Shown here piece after piece: positions 1-10,700 of a stretch of DNA of 64,000 nucleotides (position 1 is its first letter; every line of letters begins with the position of its first letter). The notes beneath the pieces are model-generated. The model made no database searches. It was given only the letters and a program-made list of their open reading frames with translations, and had not been told where the DNA came from. Made by a program: the position numbers and the translations under genes. The stretch covers positions 59,119,649 through 59,183,648 of the forward strand of contig CM045758.1 in the NCBI GenBank assembly GCA_025200525.1, given 5' to 3'. Source of the DNA: Camellia lanceoleosa (lineage: Eukaryota > Streptophyta > Magnoliopsida > Ericales > Theaceae).

Positions 1-453
1 TATCTGTAATACTTTCAAGTTCTATACATCGAAAAACCCATTCATTCTAACTTTACTACAAATTAATCTTCAATACATTCTAACTCTATAATATTTTATC
101 TTCAAGGTTTATGAATCTATTTGGAACTACATAGGGTGGCTTTTTAAATACAAAGGGTCTAATTGTTTTGTTCTGAGACCATTATGAATTGCAGAAATAC
201 ACATGGGCACAGTAGCTACAGTACGATAATAAATTGTAGCTCGGTGCAGTGATACGTCCAACATTTCTCAATGATGCAATGACTTTAACAAACGTAATAA
301 ATTGTAGGCTTTGTTTTTTCCTCAGATGTGCAGCGATGCAGTGATGCATGTGATTTTTTCCCTCAAATGTAGTGATGCATGTGATTTTTTCCCTCAAATG
401 CAGTGATGCATGTGACTTTGTGCAGTAATGCAGTGATGCATGTAACTTTCTAA
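1..453. repeat. Non-coding start with a 31 bp tandem repeat
   Basis: No credible gene is visible. From about 341 to 449 a unit of 31 bp (core GTGATGCATGTGA followed by a T/C-rich stretch) occurs about three and a half times, at 341, 372, 403 and 433. Open frames on the minus strand here only translate this repeat. It lies directly upstream of the TATA box at 455. Confidence 0.6.
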
Positions 454-454
454 C

Positions 455-462
455 TATATAAA
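455..462 (+). promoter_or_regulatory. TATA box upstream of the decayed ORF
   Basis: TATATAAA followed by GG, about 85-90 bp upstream of the first ATG at 548. Spacing and context fit a plant RNA polymerase II core promoter. Whether it is still used cannot be seen. Confidence 0.45.
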
Positions 463-547
463 GGACTGAAGGAGTGATGGTAAACACACAACCTTTTCAC
501 TCAGTTCGCCCTAGGAAACTATCGTTCATCTATTGAGAAAAAATCAA

Positions 548-1204
548 ATGGAGTATAGATTCACGGTAGGGGGTAGGAATCGCAGAGGTGAGAGTTCATG
601 ACGAGGAAGAGAGACGGGAAGGGGACTCGCAGGGGGTACAAACTTCGAAAGAGGTGAGAGTTCACACCGAGGAAGAGGAACGGGAAGAGGAAGTGGCGAT
701 GCTGAAGATGAAACACCATTTGCTTTGTTAGATGCCTTTTGTGCTTATCATGATAGGTTTGGGAAGCGACATTTTGTCATGCCCAAGTACTATCGAGATC
801 CATGTGGTTTCGTGGAGGATCCATCTGATAATCAAACAAGATATGGTTTAGCAGATGCTAGACTTTTGAAGTGGCCCATAATATTTATCGAGCAAGTGCA
901 AATGGAAACATTATGTCGGGAAAATCGACTGAAGGTGCCGAAAGCACGTTCAGTTGAGATCCAAAAAGAAGATCCAGATAATGTTGATCGACTATGTGAA
1001 AGACTTTGATGTGAGATTTCTCAAATGCGCCGTAGGTCAGCCCGCGATATGAAACTATCTATACTTAAGTCTGATGCCAAGAAGAACAGAACAGCACCAA
1101 ATGCTGCGGCTATCAAGGCTATCAAGGACGATCCTGCACTTCTCTCTGACCCTGAGCTCTCTGATTGTTCAGACTCTAAGATTGCCGATTTGAGCGAGGA
1201 TTAG
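548..1204 (+). pseudogene. Decayed small protein gene with Arg/Gly-rich N-terminus
   Basis: I do not recognise the family. The first ATG (548) opens a short frame that stops at 599-601. A near-duplicate Arg/Gly-rich segment follows (about 585-700) and leads in another frame into a conserved-looking stretch (about 700-1009) with residues such as FCAYHDRFGKRHFVMPKYY. That frame meets TGA at 1007-1009 and continues in the same frame through a Lys/Ala- and Asp/Ser-rich tail to TAG at 1202-1204. With one frame break and one stop it is probably a relic of a gene or of a transposon-borne gene. The TATA box at 455 and the hairpin cluster at 2206-2560 could belong to the same unit, but this is inference. 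Confidence 0.4.
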
Positions 1205-2205
1205 GCGTCTATCTATCTACTAAATTATATTAGGTTATCCATAATTATATGTTGTGTGTGTTAAAATAACTCTTTCGACAATGAGTTTGTGAAAGGTTTG
1301 TCTAATATTTGTCTATGTAACTGTTAAGTGTTGTACTCGTCGCTTTATTTTATGTTCTGTGTTATGTTGAATGTTTCCACAAATTATTTTTGTGGGATAC
1401 TTATGTTTGAACTAGCTACAGCGTTCTAAAGTGTTATAGTCATACCTTTATTTTGTTTTCCTGTTCGTAGTAGTTATTAGCAAATTAGATACTTTATATA
1501 TGTTGTGTGAAGTTTTATTTAAATATTTCGTGGCAACAAAAATTTAAGGGAACAACAAATATTTAGTTTCGAAAATTCTGTAAAAGTAGGCTTAGTTTGG
1601 GAAATAAATTAGTATAGGGGCTTAGTTTGAGAAAAGCCCCAACAAAATCTCTCCAAAACTGCGCAAAATGTTCTCTGGGACGGTGCGTGTCTCGAGCCCA
1701 TTATTTTCTTCTTCTTTTTTAATTTTTAATTTGTTGTTTTTATTTTTGTCCATCATCGATTTTTTTTTTAAATTATATTTGAATTATATAACAAAATAAA
1801 AATTTATTTAAAAATTTATATTTAAATAACAATTTCAAAAATATCAGATAAATTAAGCAAATATTTAATTTCAATTTTTTACAAAATTCACTACTCTTTA
1901 GACAATGCGTGCTGTTTATTTTTTAAAAATTTAATGTAGAAATTATTTATGTAAATATCAAATTGATCTGATAATCGTACATATAATTTTATCATTTTCA
2001 AAAAAAATAATGGATGCGAAACATAATTTCAAAATTACATAATTTATTTTTAAATAATAAAATAACAAAATTTGGTAGCTAAGATTGTTTATCAATACAA
2101 TATTTTATATAAATAATTTATATATATAGATCTAAAAGATGATTAAGCGAATTATAGAATGTGGATTGAATAATAATAATAATAATAATCGATTTGTGCA
2201 AGCAT
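1205..2205. other. AT-rich non-coding stretch
   Basis: No gene is seen. The sequence is strongly AT-rich. A motif CTTAGTTTG(A/G)GA recurs at about 1590 and 1620, and similar wording reappears at about 2565-2630 beyond the hairpin cluster, so both may lie in one repeat unit. A short AAT trinucleotide run sits at about 2170-2190. Confidence 0.5.
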
Positions 2206-2560
2206 GAAAGCGTGGTTATGAACCACGCTTTCCATTAAAACGGGTTTCGGTTAAAAGTGTGGTTATGATCAACGCTTTCTTTCCTCAACAGTAAAAGCGT
2301 GGTTCTAAACCACGTTTTCTCTAATAAATTTTTTTTTTTTTACTTAAAAGCGTGGTTTGAAATCACGTTTTATGAAAAAAAAAAAAAAAAACTTAAAAGC
2401 GTGCACGCTTTTTGATTTTTTTTTTATACTTAAAAGCGTGGTTTGTAACAACGTCTTCTTAATTAAAAGCGTAATTTGTAATCACGTTTTTACGATTTTA
2501 CAAATTTTCCGCGGAAGGGTCAGAAAAATGGTGAAGGTGTGGTTCACAACCACATTTTAG
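2206..2560. repeat. Cluster of short GCGTGG hairpins
   Basis: About seven imperfect palindromes follow one another. The best is 2206-2232, with perfect 12 bp arms (GAAAGCGTGGTT and its complement) and a 3-nt loop. Weaker versions start at about 2254, 2290, 2344, 2396, 2434 and 2464, and a last one with core GTGTGGTT lies at about 2536-2557. The units are separated by T- or A-runs and differ mostly by CG to TG/CA changes. The open frame across this block is only a by-product of the repeats. Confidence 0.75.
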
Positions 2561-3371
2561 CCTAATTTGAGAATTCCGTCCAAACTAGACCTAATTTAAA
2601 AAATAAGTTACTATTTTACCTTAATTTGAGAAAAGGCACATCCATCTCTCCTTCATCGGGTATTTCCTCCGTACACCTCATGTTCCTGCTCTAGCTCCTC
2701 ATGCTCCATCTCTCTCTGTGGACACGAAGAAAAACAAGGCATGGATTGAGGGAGTAGGTGGCCCGACCCGGCCCATCAATTTATAAGAATGTATATATTT
2801 ATTTTTAAATTATTTAATTGCATGATAAATTAAAAAATAACAACAAAAAACAAAAATGGGAAAATTACTAGATTTAGTACTAGATTTTTTAATACTTTAA
2901 ATTCAAACATTGGTTAAAAAGGTCAATTGGTCTATTTTGAGAAATTAGTTAAAAGTTAATTTTTTAATTTTTTTAAAAAAAATATATAAAAAATAAAAAG
3001 GTAATGTGACTTAAAAAAGTCAAAAGGCTAATAAGCTCGCTTTTAACCTAATTCTCAAAATAGGTCTTTTAGTACTAGATTTTTTTAATACTTTAAATTC
3101 AAATATTTATTTAAATGCCTCAATACATTTAATAAAAAAGACATAAAAAATGGAAAATTTACAACTAAAAAAAATCAAGATTTAATTTTTGTAACGAAAT
3201 AAATCCTCATCTACAATGGTGGATTGGACCATGCAATTGGCCCGATGAGCTCATCACGACTCTACTTTCATAATGAGAATTATTTATTTTGTAAATTTAC
3301 ACACATAGGTCTGACATAAAAATCAAATTGATATCATAATTATAAGTATATTATACATCACATTGTATGCA
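2561..3371. other. AT-rich non-coding stretch
   Basis: No gene is recognisable. The sequence has runs of A and T, and a phrase near TTAGTACTAGATTTTTT occurs twice (about 2873 and 3067), which suggests old repeat debris. Confidence 0.5.
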
Positions 3372-3776
3372 AATAAATAAATAGTTTAATTATATTAATA
3401 GTCCTTATATTTGGGTCATTGAGTTATTTTGATTCATGTAATTTTAATTTATTCAATTTTGATCATAAATTTATAATTTTGGCTCAATTTGATTCAATTG
3501 ATTATAATTGTTAGCATTTTTTTTATAAAAAAATTGCTCATAAGCGACATGTGTCATGCTTTTAGGAGAAAATTTATAAACATGATCAACTCAATGAGCA
3601 GATCTCAACCAACTTAGTGATTATTTTTTATCAAAAATCCTAACAATATTATCAGTTGGACCAAATTGATACAAAATTTAAAATGAAAGGTCAAAATTAA
3701 ACCAATTGAAAATATAGGAATCTAAATGACACAATAAACAAAATGTAAGGATTGCTAGTGTAATTTGTCCTAAATA
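3372..3776. mobile_element. MITE-like element with long degenerate terminal inverted repeats
   Basis: The left part (AATAGTCCTTATATTTGG..., about 3385-3470) and the reverse complement of the right part (about 3680-3770) match over roughly 80 bp with mismatches. Both ends are flanked by a similar AAATAAAT(A/G)G sequence, consistent with a target duplication of about 9-10 bp as made by Mutator-like transposases. There is no coding capacity, so this would be a non-autonomous copy. The edges are approximate. Confidence 0.55.
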
Positions 3777-4198
3777 AATGGTTTGTTTTAAACTCATACT
3801 TATTGTCATTTTTTGCATATAAATGTGATGCAACATGTGTTTATAATTATTAAATCAATCTTTTCTTCTTTTTTATTTTCTTGTTTTTTCTTGTCTTTCT
3901 TTTTTCTTTTTCTTTTTTTATGCATGGTCAATGTATAAATGACAATAAAATTAACGATTTAAATCATTATAAGAAGCCTTATGGTAGGCAGTTTGGCGGA
4001 CCAAATTGCACGGTCGATTTCGAGAAATTGCTCTAACTTTTTATATGACATAATAGGTTCTATTATTTTCACATTTATTGCTTGAATATACATAGAAAAT
4101 AAAACAAAATAATGGATAACAAATATCATTTCCTATTCAAGTATCTTTCTCCATAACTATATGGTTACATGATCAACACAACCAAACCCAAATCATCT

Positions 4199-4474
4199 TT
4201 AGAAAGAGCTTGGAGATGGTGTGGGTGAGAGTTCAACTTCCTCATCCGAGTAAGCATCAATGGGTGAAACTGCTAAATCATAATCTTTTAAGTAAGCATC
4301 AATGGGTGAAACTGCTAAATCATAATCTTTTAAGTAAGCATCAATAGGGGAAGCTGCCGGTGCATCTGCACCATCATCGGCCAGCTGTGGTGAAATTTCT
4401 CCCATTGAAGGTGCAATTGCAACAATGCCAATGTACATAAGGAGCATCACAAAAACTATACTGAGTTTTGCCAT
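4199..4474 (-). CDS. Small secreted peptide precursor with internal SPIDAY repeats
   Basis: Intact 91-residue ORF. Residues 1-25 look like a signal peptide (MAKLSIVFVMLLMY core, hydrophobic), so the product probably enters the secretory pathway. The mature part is acidic and contains the unit SPIDAYLKDYDLAV twice in tandem plus a third truncated SPIDAY. The two full units are encoded by identical 42 bp repeats. The C-terminus is Ser/Pro-rich (SPTPSPSSF). No Cys residues and no known domain are seen. The ATG was chosen because it starts the signal peptide and lies about 65 nt from a TATA box. A broken paralogue at 38298-45232 keeps the same architecture in the same orientation, which supports a real gene family. 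The repeat layout resembles plant precursors that release small signalling peptides, but that role is only a guess. Confidence 0.65.
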   Translation of the reverse strand: MAKLSIVFVMLLMYIGIVAIAPSMGEISPQLADDGADAPAASPIDAYLKDYDLAVSPIDAYLKDYDLAVSPIDAYSDEEVELSPTPSPSSF

Positions 4475-4536
4475 GGTTGATGAGGATGATGATTTCTCGT
4501 GTTGGTCACTAGGGGATTGTTAAGAAAACAGGTGTG

Positions 4537-4543
4537 TATATAT
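4537..4543 (-). promoter_or_regulatory. TATA box of the secreted-peptide gene
   Basis: TATATA-type sequence about 65 nt upstream of the ATG at 4474. A matching TATA lies at the corresponding place of the broken paralogue (about 45352-45358), and the DNA between TATA and ATG is also similar in both copies. Confidence 0.5.
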
Positions 4544-4699
4544 GGGTGGGTGGTGAAAATGGTTCTAGCTACAGTTTTAGAAACATTTATTAGCACTAAA
4601 TTTGTTTAACGGCCTTGCTATTTAATGAAAGGAGTATCTTTCTCCTCATTTGAATAAGAGAATATGAAGAAGAAAAAAATTAGAGACGTACCATCAACT

Positions 4700-5570
4700 A
4701 TATTTAAAATTTTGACGATTACAACTTTTCAATTTGTAAATCTGGATTGGATTGTCCAGTCGTTTTAGTGGATCTAGTTTTGGGACCAAATTCAGTATTT
4801 CCAACTGTTAATATTTTAAGATTCGTCATGTAAATTATATATGTAAAAAATTAAATTGATTAGAAAACAGTAAATTTGGACTTTCTTTTTCAAGTTTAAA
4901 TCTGAATATGACCGTTATGCTCAGATTTGTGGGGCACATCATATGTCCCGTTTCGATGATTTGAATTGTTCGTTTTGTAGGATTTTCCATACATATCATT
5001 CATGAAAAAAATTAACTTGATCCAATAATCATAACATTTTTATTTAATCACGTTTGTCTCTGAAAAAATAGACGACAAGAGTGTTTTTGAAAATAGACCA
5101 TCTATTTTTTTGGGAGACAAACACGATAATAAAAAGGTTATAATTATCGAATCAAACTAATTTTTTTCATGAATGATATGCACAGAAGACCTTACAAAAT
5201 GAATAGTTCAGATAATCAAAATAGAACTCGTGGTGGGCTTTACAATTCCGAATATGACAGTCTTCTTTAGATTTAAATTTGAGAGAATCCCAATCCTATT
5301 GGTAACTACATGTTCAAATTAGTTTTATCTGCAAAAAAATAGACATATGATTCAAGTATAACCGTTCATTTTTTTAATATAAAACTAATTTGAACATGTG
5401 GTTATTGTTCTATGATCAACTTAATTTTTTGTATGAATAATTTACTCTACGAATCTTAAAATATGAAGGACTCAAATTATCAAAATAAAATCTAATTGGA
5501 CGGTGGTCGAGTCCAAATTTACAAATAGGAGAGGAGTCGTCTTCTAAAATTTTTGCAATATTTTTTGGGA
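4700..5570. mobile_element. Large foldback (inverted-repeat) element
   Basis: The sequence folds back on itself over almost its full length. 4975-5070 pairs with 5090-5185 around a core near 5080. 4720-4865 pairs with about 5415-5545 (shared phrase ATTTTAAGATTCGT). A further nested palindrome at 5310-5400 has arms with ACATGTTCAAATTAGTTTTA and its complement. No ORF is present. This is a non-autonomous foldback or MITE-derived element, perhaps one MITE inserted in another. Borders are approximate and no clear target duplication could be fixed. Confidence 0.6.
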
Positions 5571-6318
5571 AAAATTAGTATAACATCCCTCTCTGACTTT
5601 GGATAGTAGGAGATGTCCAATATATTTTTGTTATTAGTTAAGGCCCCTCAATACTATTATTAGATAAATTTTAACTTATTACAGAGAAATTCCAACTCGT
5701 CAATTTCTATGTGAAGAGCTTAAATTTATCTGGAAAAAAAAAGAAAGAAAATTCTCTGTGAAGAATTAGAAATTTCTTTGTAAAAATGTTGAGGGACTTC
5801 AATTATTATGAAAATGTTACATGCCATTTAGCTTATAAATCCTAATATTAGGAACCTTAAACTAAAAATTCCAATTCTGATTGAAAGTTGAGGAACAGGA
5901 TTAAATCCAATGAAAAAAATTAATAAAAAAAATAAAAAAACGACGAATGGTCGACATTGATATTGGCTTATTGAGAGAAGAAGAAAAAAAAGGGCTTATT
6001 ATCCTTCATTCAATATTCATGTCCTATATTTAGTAAAGGAGGCATTCTTTCCATTTTTTAGAAGTTAAATTACATTAATTTTTTTTAAAAAAATTAAAAT
6101 ATATATTGAGTCTCATAAGATTAACATAATTATATTGAGTTTTTTCAAAATTTTAATTCACATCGTATTTAATCTTCTTTTTCATAAGTAATCCATTAGT
6201 AGTATAGATGAAAAAAATTATAGTGTCATATATTTTACACTGAAATATGTACATTACTTTGCTTATCCGGGTCTTTAACACCATCCATATTAATTTAATC
6301 GTTTTAATTATATTAACA
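5571..6318. other. AT-rich non-coding stretch
   Basis: No gene is seen between the foldback element and the 3' edge of the viral copy on minus. It has A/T runs and no clear repeats. Confidence 0.5.
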
Positions 6319-6909
6319 TTAACGCGGAAGTAGCAAGAAGATGAAGAACATGGATTACGAAATCAAAGATGATTCAAATCATAGAACAGAATTGGAAAGC
6401 ACTTTAAATCAAATTCATTTAAACATAAACATTAAAATTTAAATACATAGATTAATAACTAACAATTACAATTGTAGCAACTGCAAGGATCTTAATTGGG
6501 TTACAAACGGGAAGTGGTAATTGTCACTCAGAGCTTTCTGTTTTTTCTAAAAACTGATGGATAAAAAACTTGAAGACTACTGAATGAATTCATTACAATA
6601 TATAGAAAAGCAAAAGCAAAATAGCATGTGACTTTGGTGACTGATGGAGGCAGCTGGCAGCGCATGAAGTAAAGCAGATGCTGTCGATTGCTTTCGGTGG
6701 AGTGATTGCACGAATGAGCAACTTTAGTAATAGTTGATTAAGGTGAATAGTGACAGCGAACAATAAAAGTGAACAGTAACTTTTTCTATTCATCACTTTC
6801 AGTGGAACATGTGAATATAGGAATCATTATAGATACAAATTAGCAGCATTTCTCAAAAGAGTATTGATTGAAGCTAATTTGTATTTATAGGGAATCCTAT
6901 GTTGATTTA
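6319..6909 (-). promoter_or_regulatory. Viral intergenic region with TATA box, copy A
   Basis: Non-coding end of the viral genome after the second cistron. On minus it holds a TATA-type sequence at 6599-6604 preceded by a region with repeated ACTGTT/ACTATT words (about 6730-6790). This is the expected place of the pararetroviral promoter that drives the pregenomic RNA. The downstream leader sequence runs to the junction CTTCCGCGTTAAT at about 6319. The equivalent in copy B is 36698-37292. Confidence 0.55.
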
Positions 6910-8376
6910 TCAGGCATATGGGTCCGGAGCATCTTGGAACTCAGATCTTCCATATGAGATGGGTTGAGTAGTTGAACTTTCAGAAGATTGTGACTGGTTT
7001 GAACTGTCTTCTGAATTTTCTGAGCTGGTTGACTGGGCTTCACCTTGGTCCATGATTTGGCAGACTAACTGGAGCACTTCATCTTTAGATAATTTGGACT
7101 TGCTTTTTGATTTGATTTTGGGCTGAGCAGGAGGTGAACTAGGCCTTGACTGAGCCTTGGATTTGGATTTTGATTTGGGCTTTGATTGAGTCTTGCGCTA
7201 AGCTGATACTGCAAGAGCTTTGGACTTAGCTTTGGACTTTGATTTATCAGTAGTGGATTGAACCTGAATCTTTGATTTGGATGACTTGGGCTTGGAGCCA
7301 CTAGATGAGGGGCTTCCAAGGTTGATTGGAGGAAGGCTGGGCTGACTTCCTTGGCTGATTGCAGCAGTTGGGTTCTGATGGGCTTTGATCATAGATGGAG
7401 TTGGAGCACATTGATCAATGGGGAATTCTTCTTGAACAATTTCAAAAATTCTGGGCACATTAAACTTAGCCCACCATTTGACTAAATGTTGATGGGTGAT
7501 TATATTACCATCAATTCCATAATGCCATTTAAATATCCATGGGAGTTTATATTTGGATATAAAAATTAACAAAGATGGAAATTGTTTCTGATGAGTGGTG
7601 AAGGGATAAACAGAGGAGAAATAATTGATCAGTTCAATGAGATCACCAGGAAGAATATCTGAAATGGCGCCATAATGAGTCCACCATCTCAGAAACCAAG
7701 TAGGTAACTTAGATTTGAATTTCTGATCAAAGGAGATGAACCAGGAGTGACTGAAGGACTCATTTTGGTACAAGAAAATCTTGAACCAAGCATCAATGTA
7801 ATCATGGTAATTATATTGAATAGAGTGACCAGGTAAATCTCGAAGCTGATAAGGAGGACCTCATTCAGCTAAGGAAACAATGTTATGGATGTAAATAGAA
7901 TGATACAGAACCTTGCTTGCGTAGGTTTGATCATAAATGGGTTTGATTAAGACTGATTGGTGATGGATCAAAATATTTTTGTAATAGATGAGTGTTTTCT
8001 CTGGATGTGAGAGGATGAAATGGCATCCAGAGCCAAAATAAGATTTAGCAATTTCATGAATGACTTGGCTTTTGGGGTGACTGGGTTCTTTGAAGAACAA
8101 ATTAGTGGTGTGTGATTTGGTATAATCAGATCGAGATGACCTGACTGGGTTAGCAGGGTATGGAGTAACTGAGATAGACTGACTAGAAGCAAAAGGATCT
8201 GTGGCTAAAGCAGATGAGTAATTAGGTCGATAAATGTTACCAAGAACTTGGTAACGGTTGACCATTTCAAGAGGATGAGATGGGGTGATTGACTCCAAAA
8301 GAGGAGGAACAAGGAGTTGATTAGGTTTACTTGAAGATGGGACCAAAGCCTTAGAAGGAGGCCTTGGGCGAGACAT
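6910..8376 (-). pseudogene. Viral second large cistron, copy A (function unknown)
   Basis: One frame of 489 codons from the ATG at 8376 to TGA at 6910-6912, broken by in-frame stops at 7861-7863 and 7198-7200. The N-terminal 30 residues are Pro/Ser-rich (MSRPRPPSKALVPSSSK). A middle part of about 300 residues is rich in aromatic residues with repeated Trp (WWTHYG, WWAKF). The C-terminal third is low-complexity Lys/Ser/Pro (KSKSK runs), which suggests nucleic-acid binding or disorder. It lies 21 nt after the 76-residue cistron. A downstream ORF of unknown function is known in florendoviruses. Calling this the equivalent is inference from position. Confidence 0.6.
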
Positions 8377-8397
8377 CTGTTAATCAAGTAACAATGA

Positions 8398-8628
8398 TTA
8401 GCAACCAGAAAGAAGATCTAAATAATTCTGGTAGTAATTCAAATGACTAATGTATTCAGTAAGTAAATTGCGACGAGCTTGAATCTGATGGTAATTGATA
8501 TATTGGGCTCGTTTAGTAGTTTTTCTGGCTAATTGGAGTCGTTGAATACGGAAGGTTACTTGGTGAATCAAGGTCTGGTAATGGATGATTTGGGTTTTAA
8601 TATATGAAATATGTGGAGTTGCACTCAT
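8398..8628 (-). CDS. Viral 76-residue cistron, copy A
   Basis: Intact small ORF starting inside the stop of the RT/RNase H frame (ATGA overlap at 8625-8628), a layout typical of coupled reinitiation. The predicted product is rich in Gln, Tyr and basic residues (RIQRLQLARKTTKR in the middle), probably helical, without signal peptide or known domain. The protein in copy B (34998-35228) is identical residue for residue, although most other viral frames are broken in one or both copies. Its function is unknown. It may be a separate protein or the first part of an originally longer cistron, since the next ORF starts about 20 nt further on. Confidence 0.6.
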   Translation of the reverse strand: MSATPHISYIKTQIIHYQTLIHQVTFRIQRLQLARKTTKRAQYINYHQIQARRNLLTEYISHLNYYQNYLDLLSGC

Positions 8629-10511
8629 CCCTTACCACCCTGTAAAAATTCCCGGGTAAGAAAATCAGGAAGGGAATTTTGACAACCAGGAATATAAGTA
8701 ATATCAAAATCAAAGATACTTAAAATAGATTGCCAGCGGGCAGAAATTTGTTTACTAGCGAGATTTTGAACATCTTTTTCCAAAACATATTTAGCAGATT
8801 TGCAATCAACACGAAGTAAAAATTTTTGATTTAAAATATCATCTTGAAACTTTTGAATACACAAAACAGTAGACAAATTTAATTGTGCTTTATTCCAGAC
8901 ACCAGAATGGTAACGAACAATTTGTTCAGATGATTGAAGAGTGACTTTCTGGAGGAGAATGCTACCATAACCAATATCAGAAGCATCGGTTTGAATAATT
9001 TTGAATGAATTCTCAGTAGGAATACCAAGACAAGAAAGAGACTTAACATATTGTTTAACTTGTTGAACAATGGCAGTGTGAGCAGGAGACCAAGGAGGAG
9101 AATTATCCTTTAATCTATCAAAGAGAGGTTGACAGACTTTCCTAAGGTCATTATAGAACTCAGCAATGTAATTAAGGGAACCTAAGAACCTTTGTAATTG
9201 GGTTTTGTCAAGAATTTCATCAGGAAATTTGGAAGCAAATTCAATGGATCGACTAATGGGGAGAATAGTATTTTGGTGAATATCATATCCTAAAAACCTA
9301 ACCTTGGTTTGAAACAATTTAATCTTGGGAGCAGATATGACTAAACCATGACTTTTAATTGTATAAAAGAATGCAGTTAAATGTTTCCAATGTTCACTGA
9401 TGGATTTGGAGAAAATTAGTATGTCATCAATGTAAACAATAGAGAAATGACTAAAGGGGTTGAATATGTCATTCATGATATGTTGAAATTCACTAGGGGC
9501 ATTTTTTAAGCCAAATGGCATGACATTCCATTCATATTGACCAAAAGGTGTATTAAAAGCAGTTTTGTATCTATCTTTAGAATGAATTTGAATTTGCCAA
9601 AAACCACTTTTTAAATCAAATTTACTAAAAATAACAACTTGATTAAGTCTCTTAATTAAATCTTTTTTATTAGGAATAGGATATCGAATCCATTCTAAAA
9701 CAGCATTTAATGGTTTGTAATTTATAACTATGCAAGGGACACCTCTTTCTAATTCAGCATTTTTATTAACATAAAAAGCAGGACAGGACCAGGGTGATTT
9801 ACTAGGACTAATAATTTGATTTTTTAATAATTCATTAATATCTTTTTTACACATTTCTAACAATTCATGATTCATTTGAATGGGTCTAGATTTAGTAGGA
9901 ATTTGTTTTTCATTAAAATCCTTAATATATGGTAAAGTAACTACATGTTTTTTCCTATGCCAAAATGCAGTAGGTAAAGATGAACAAACAGTTGATTCAA
10001 GTTTTAATTTAAAATCATTGATTTGAGAAATAATAACAGGGTCAGTTAATTGTTGATCAATTCTTTTATAATTAATTTCTTCTTTAAGAAAATTTAAATG
10101 TCTAGTTAACCTATGAATTGTGTGAGAAATTGAACAATCTTTTAATTGGTTTAATTCGAGCATTTCTGGTGGAAATAAGAATTTAAATGTAACAGGTTGT
10201 CCTAAAACATGAATAGTTACTCCTTCACTAGAAGTAGTAAACGGATATAACAAAGATATGAATGGTGTTCCTAAAATGATTCTATCAGTCATGTTTTTAA
10301 CCAAAACAAATGTGGTTTTAAAACAAACATTATTTTGGCAAACATGGACTTTAGGTAATTTATATTTAATATGCATTTTACTACCATTAGCAGAGGTTAA
10401 TTTCTCTTGACATTTTTCATAATATTTAGTAGGAAGTAATCCTTCTTGAATACAATTTAAATCAGCACCAGTATCAATTAAAGCAACTAACTCTAATTCA
10501 AAATTGTCGAC
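8625..10511 (-). pseudogene. Viral retropepsin-RT-RNase H, copy A (3' part of polymerase frame)
   Basis: The frame is open from the retrotransposon junction (10511) to the stop at 8625. In order: aspartic protease with DTGAD (about 10461-10475) and LGTPF, reverse transcriptase with the YIDDILIFS catalytic box (near 9430) and PFGLKNAPSEFQ, then RNase H with the first Asp in QTDASD and a later Asp in LRVDCKSA. An in-frame loss of a few codons after WNKAQLN removes the segment that holds the catalytic Glu (present in copy B as KKEILSTV), so RNase H is probably dead. The upstream half of the polyprotein is cut off by the element at 10512-23008. In the virus family this protein makes the genome from RNA in the cytoplasm. 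Confidence 0.85.
10507..10511. repeat. Target-site duplication TCGAC (left)
   Basis: TCGAC here and at 23009-23013 flanks the LTR element. The uninterrupted site is visible in viral copy B near 33088-33094, which confirms the duplication. Confidence 0.93.
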
Positions 10512-10700
10512 TATAGCGATCCCGGTTATTTCTCCTTTGGTTGTTGTATCCGGACTTAGTTCCGTGGATGCCGATTATTGTTTTGAGCTTGTTTCTATCC
10601 TTCAATTCTTTAAATTTGAGTTATAGAATGCTTTGGACTTGTTCGTTCCAGGTTGGTTATGTTTGGGAGCCTTAGGTTGCTGCCTAGAATTTTGGACCTT

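Noticed and set aside
2357..2560. 67-residue ORF.
   Set aside because: Translation of the hairpin array and A/T runs.
7065..7319. Pro/Ser/Asn-rich ORF (also 36036-36542 end).
   Set aside because: Shifted frame of the Lys/Ser-rich tail of the second viral cistron.
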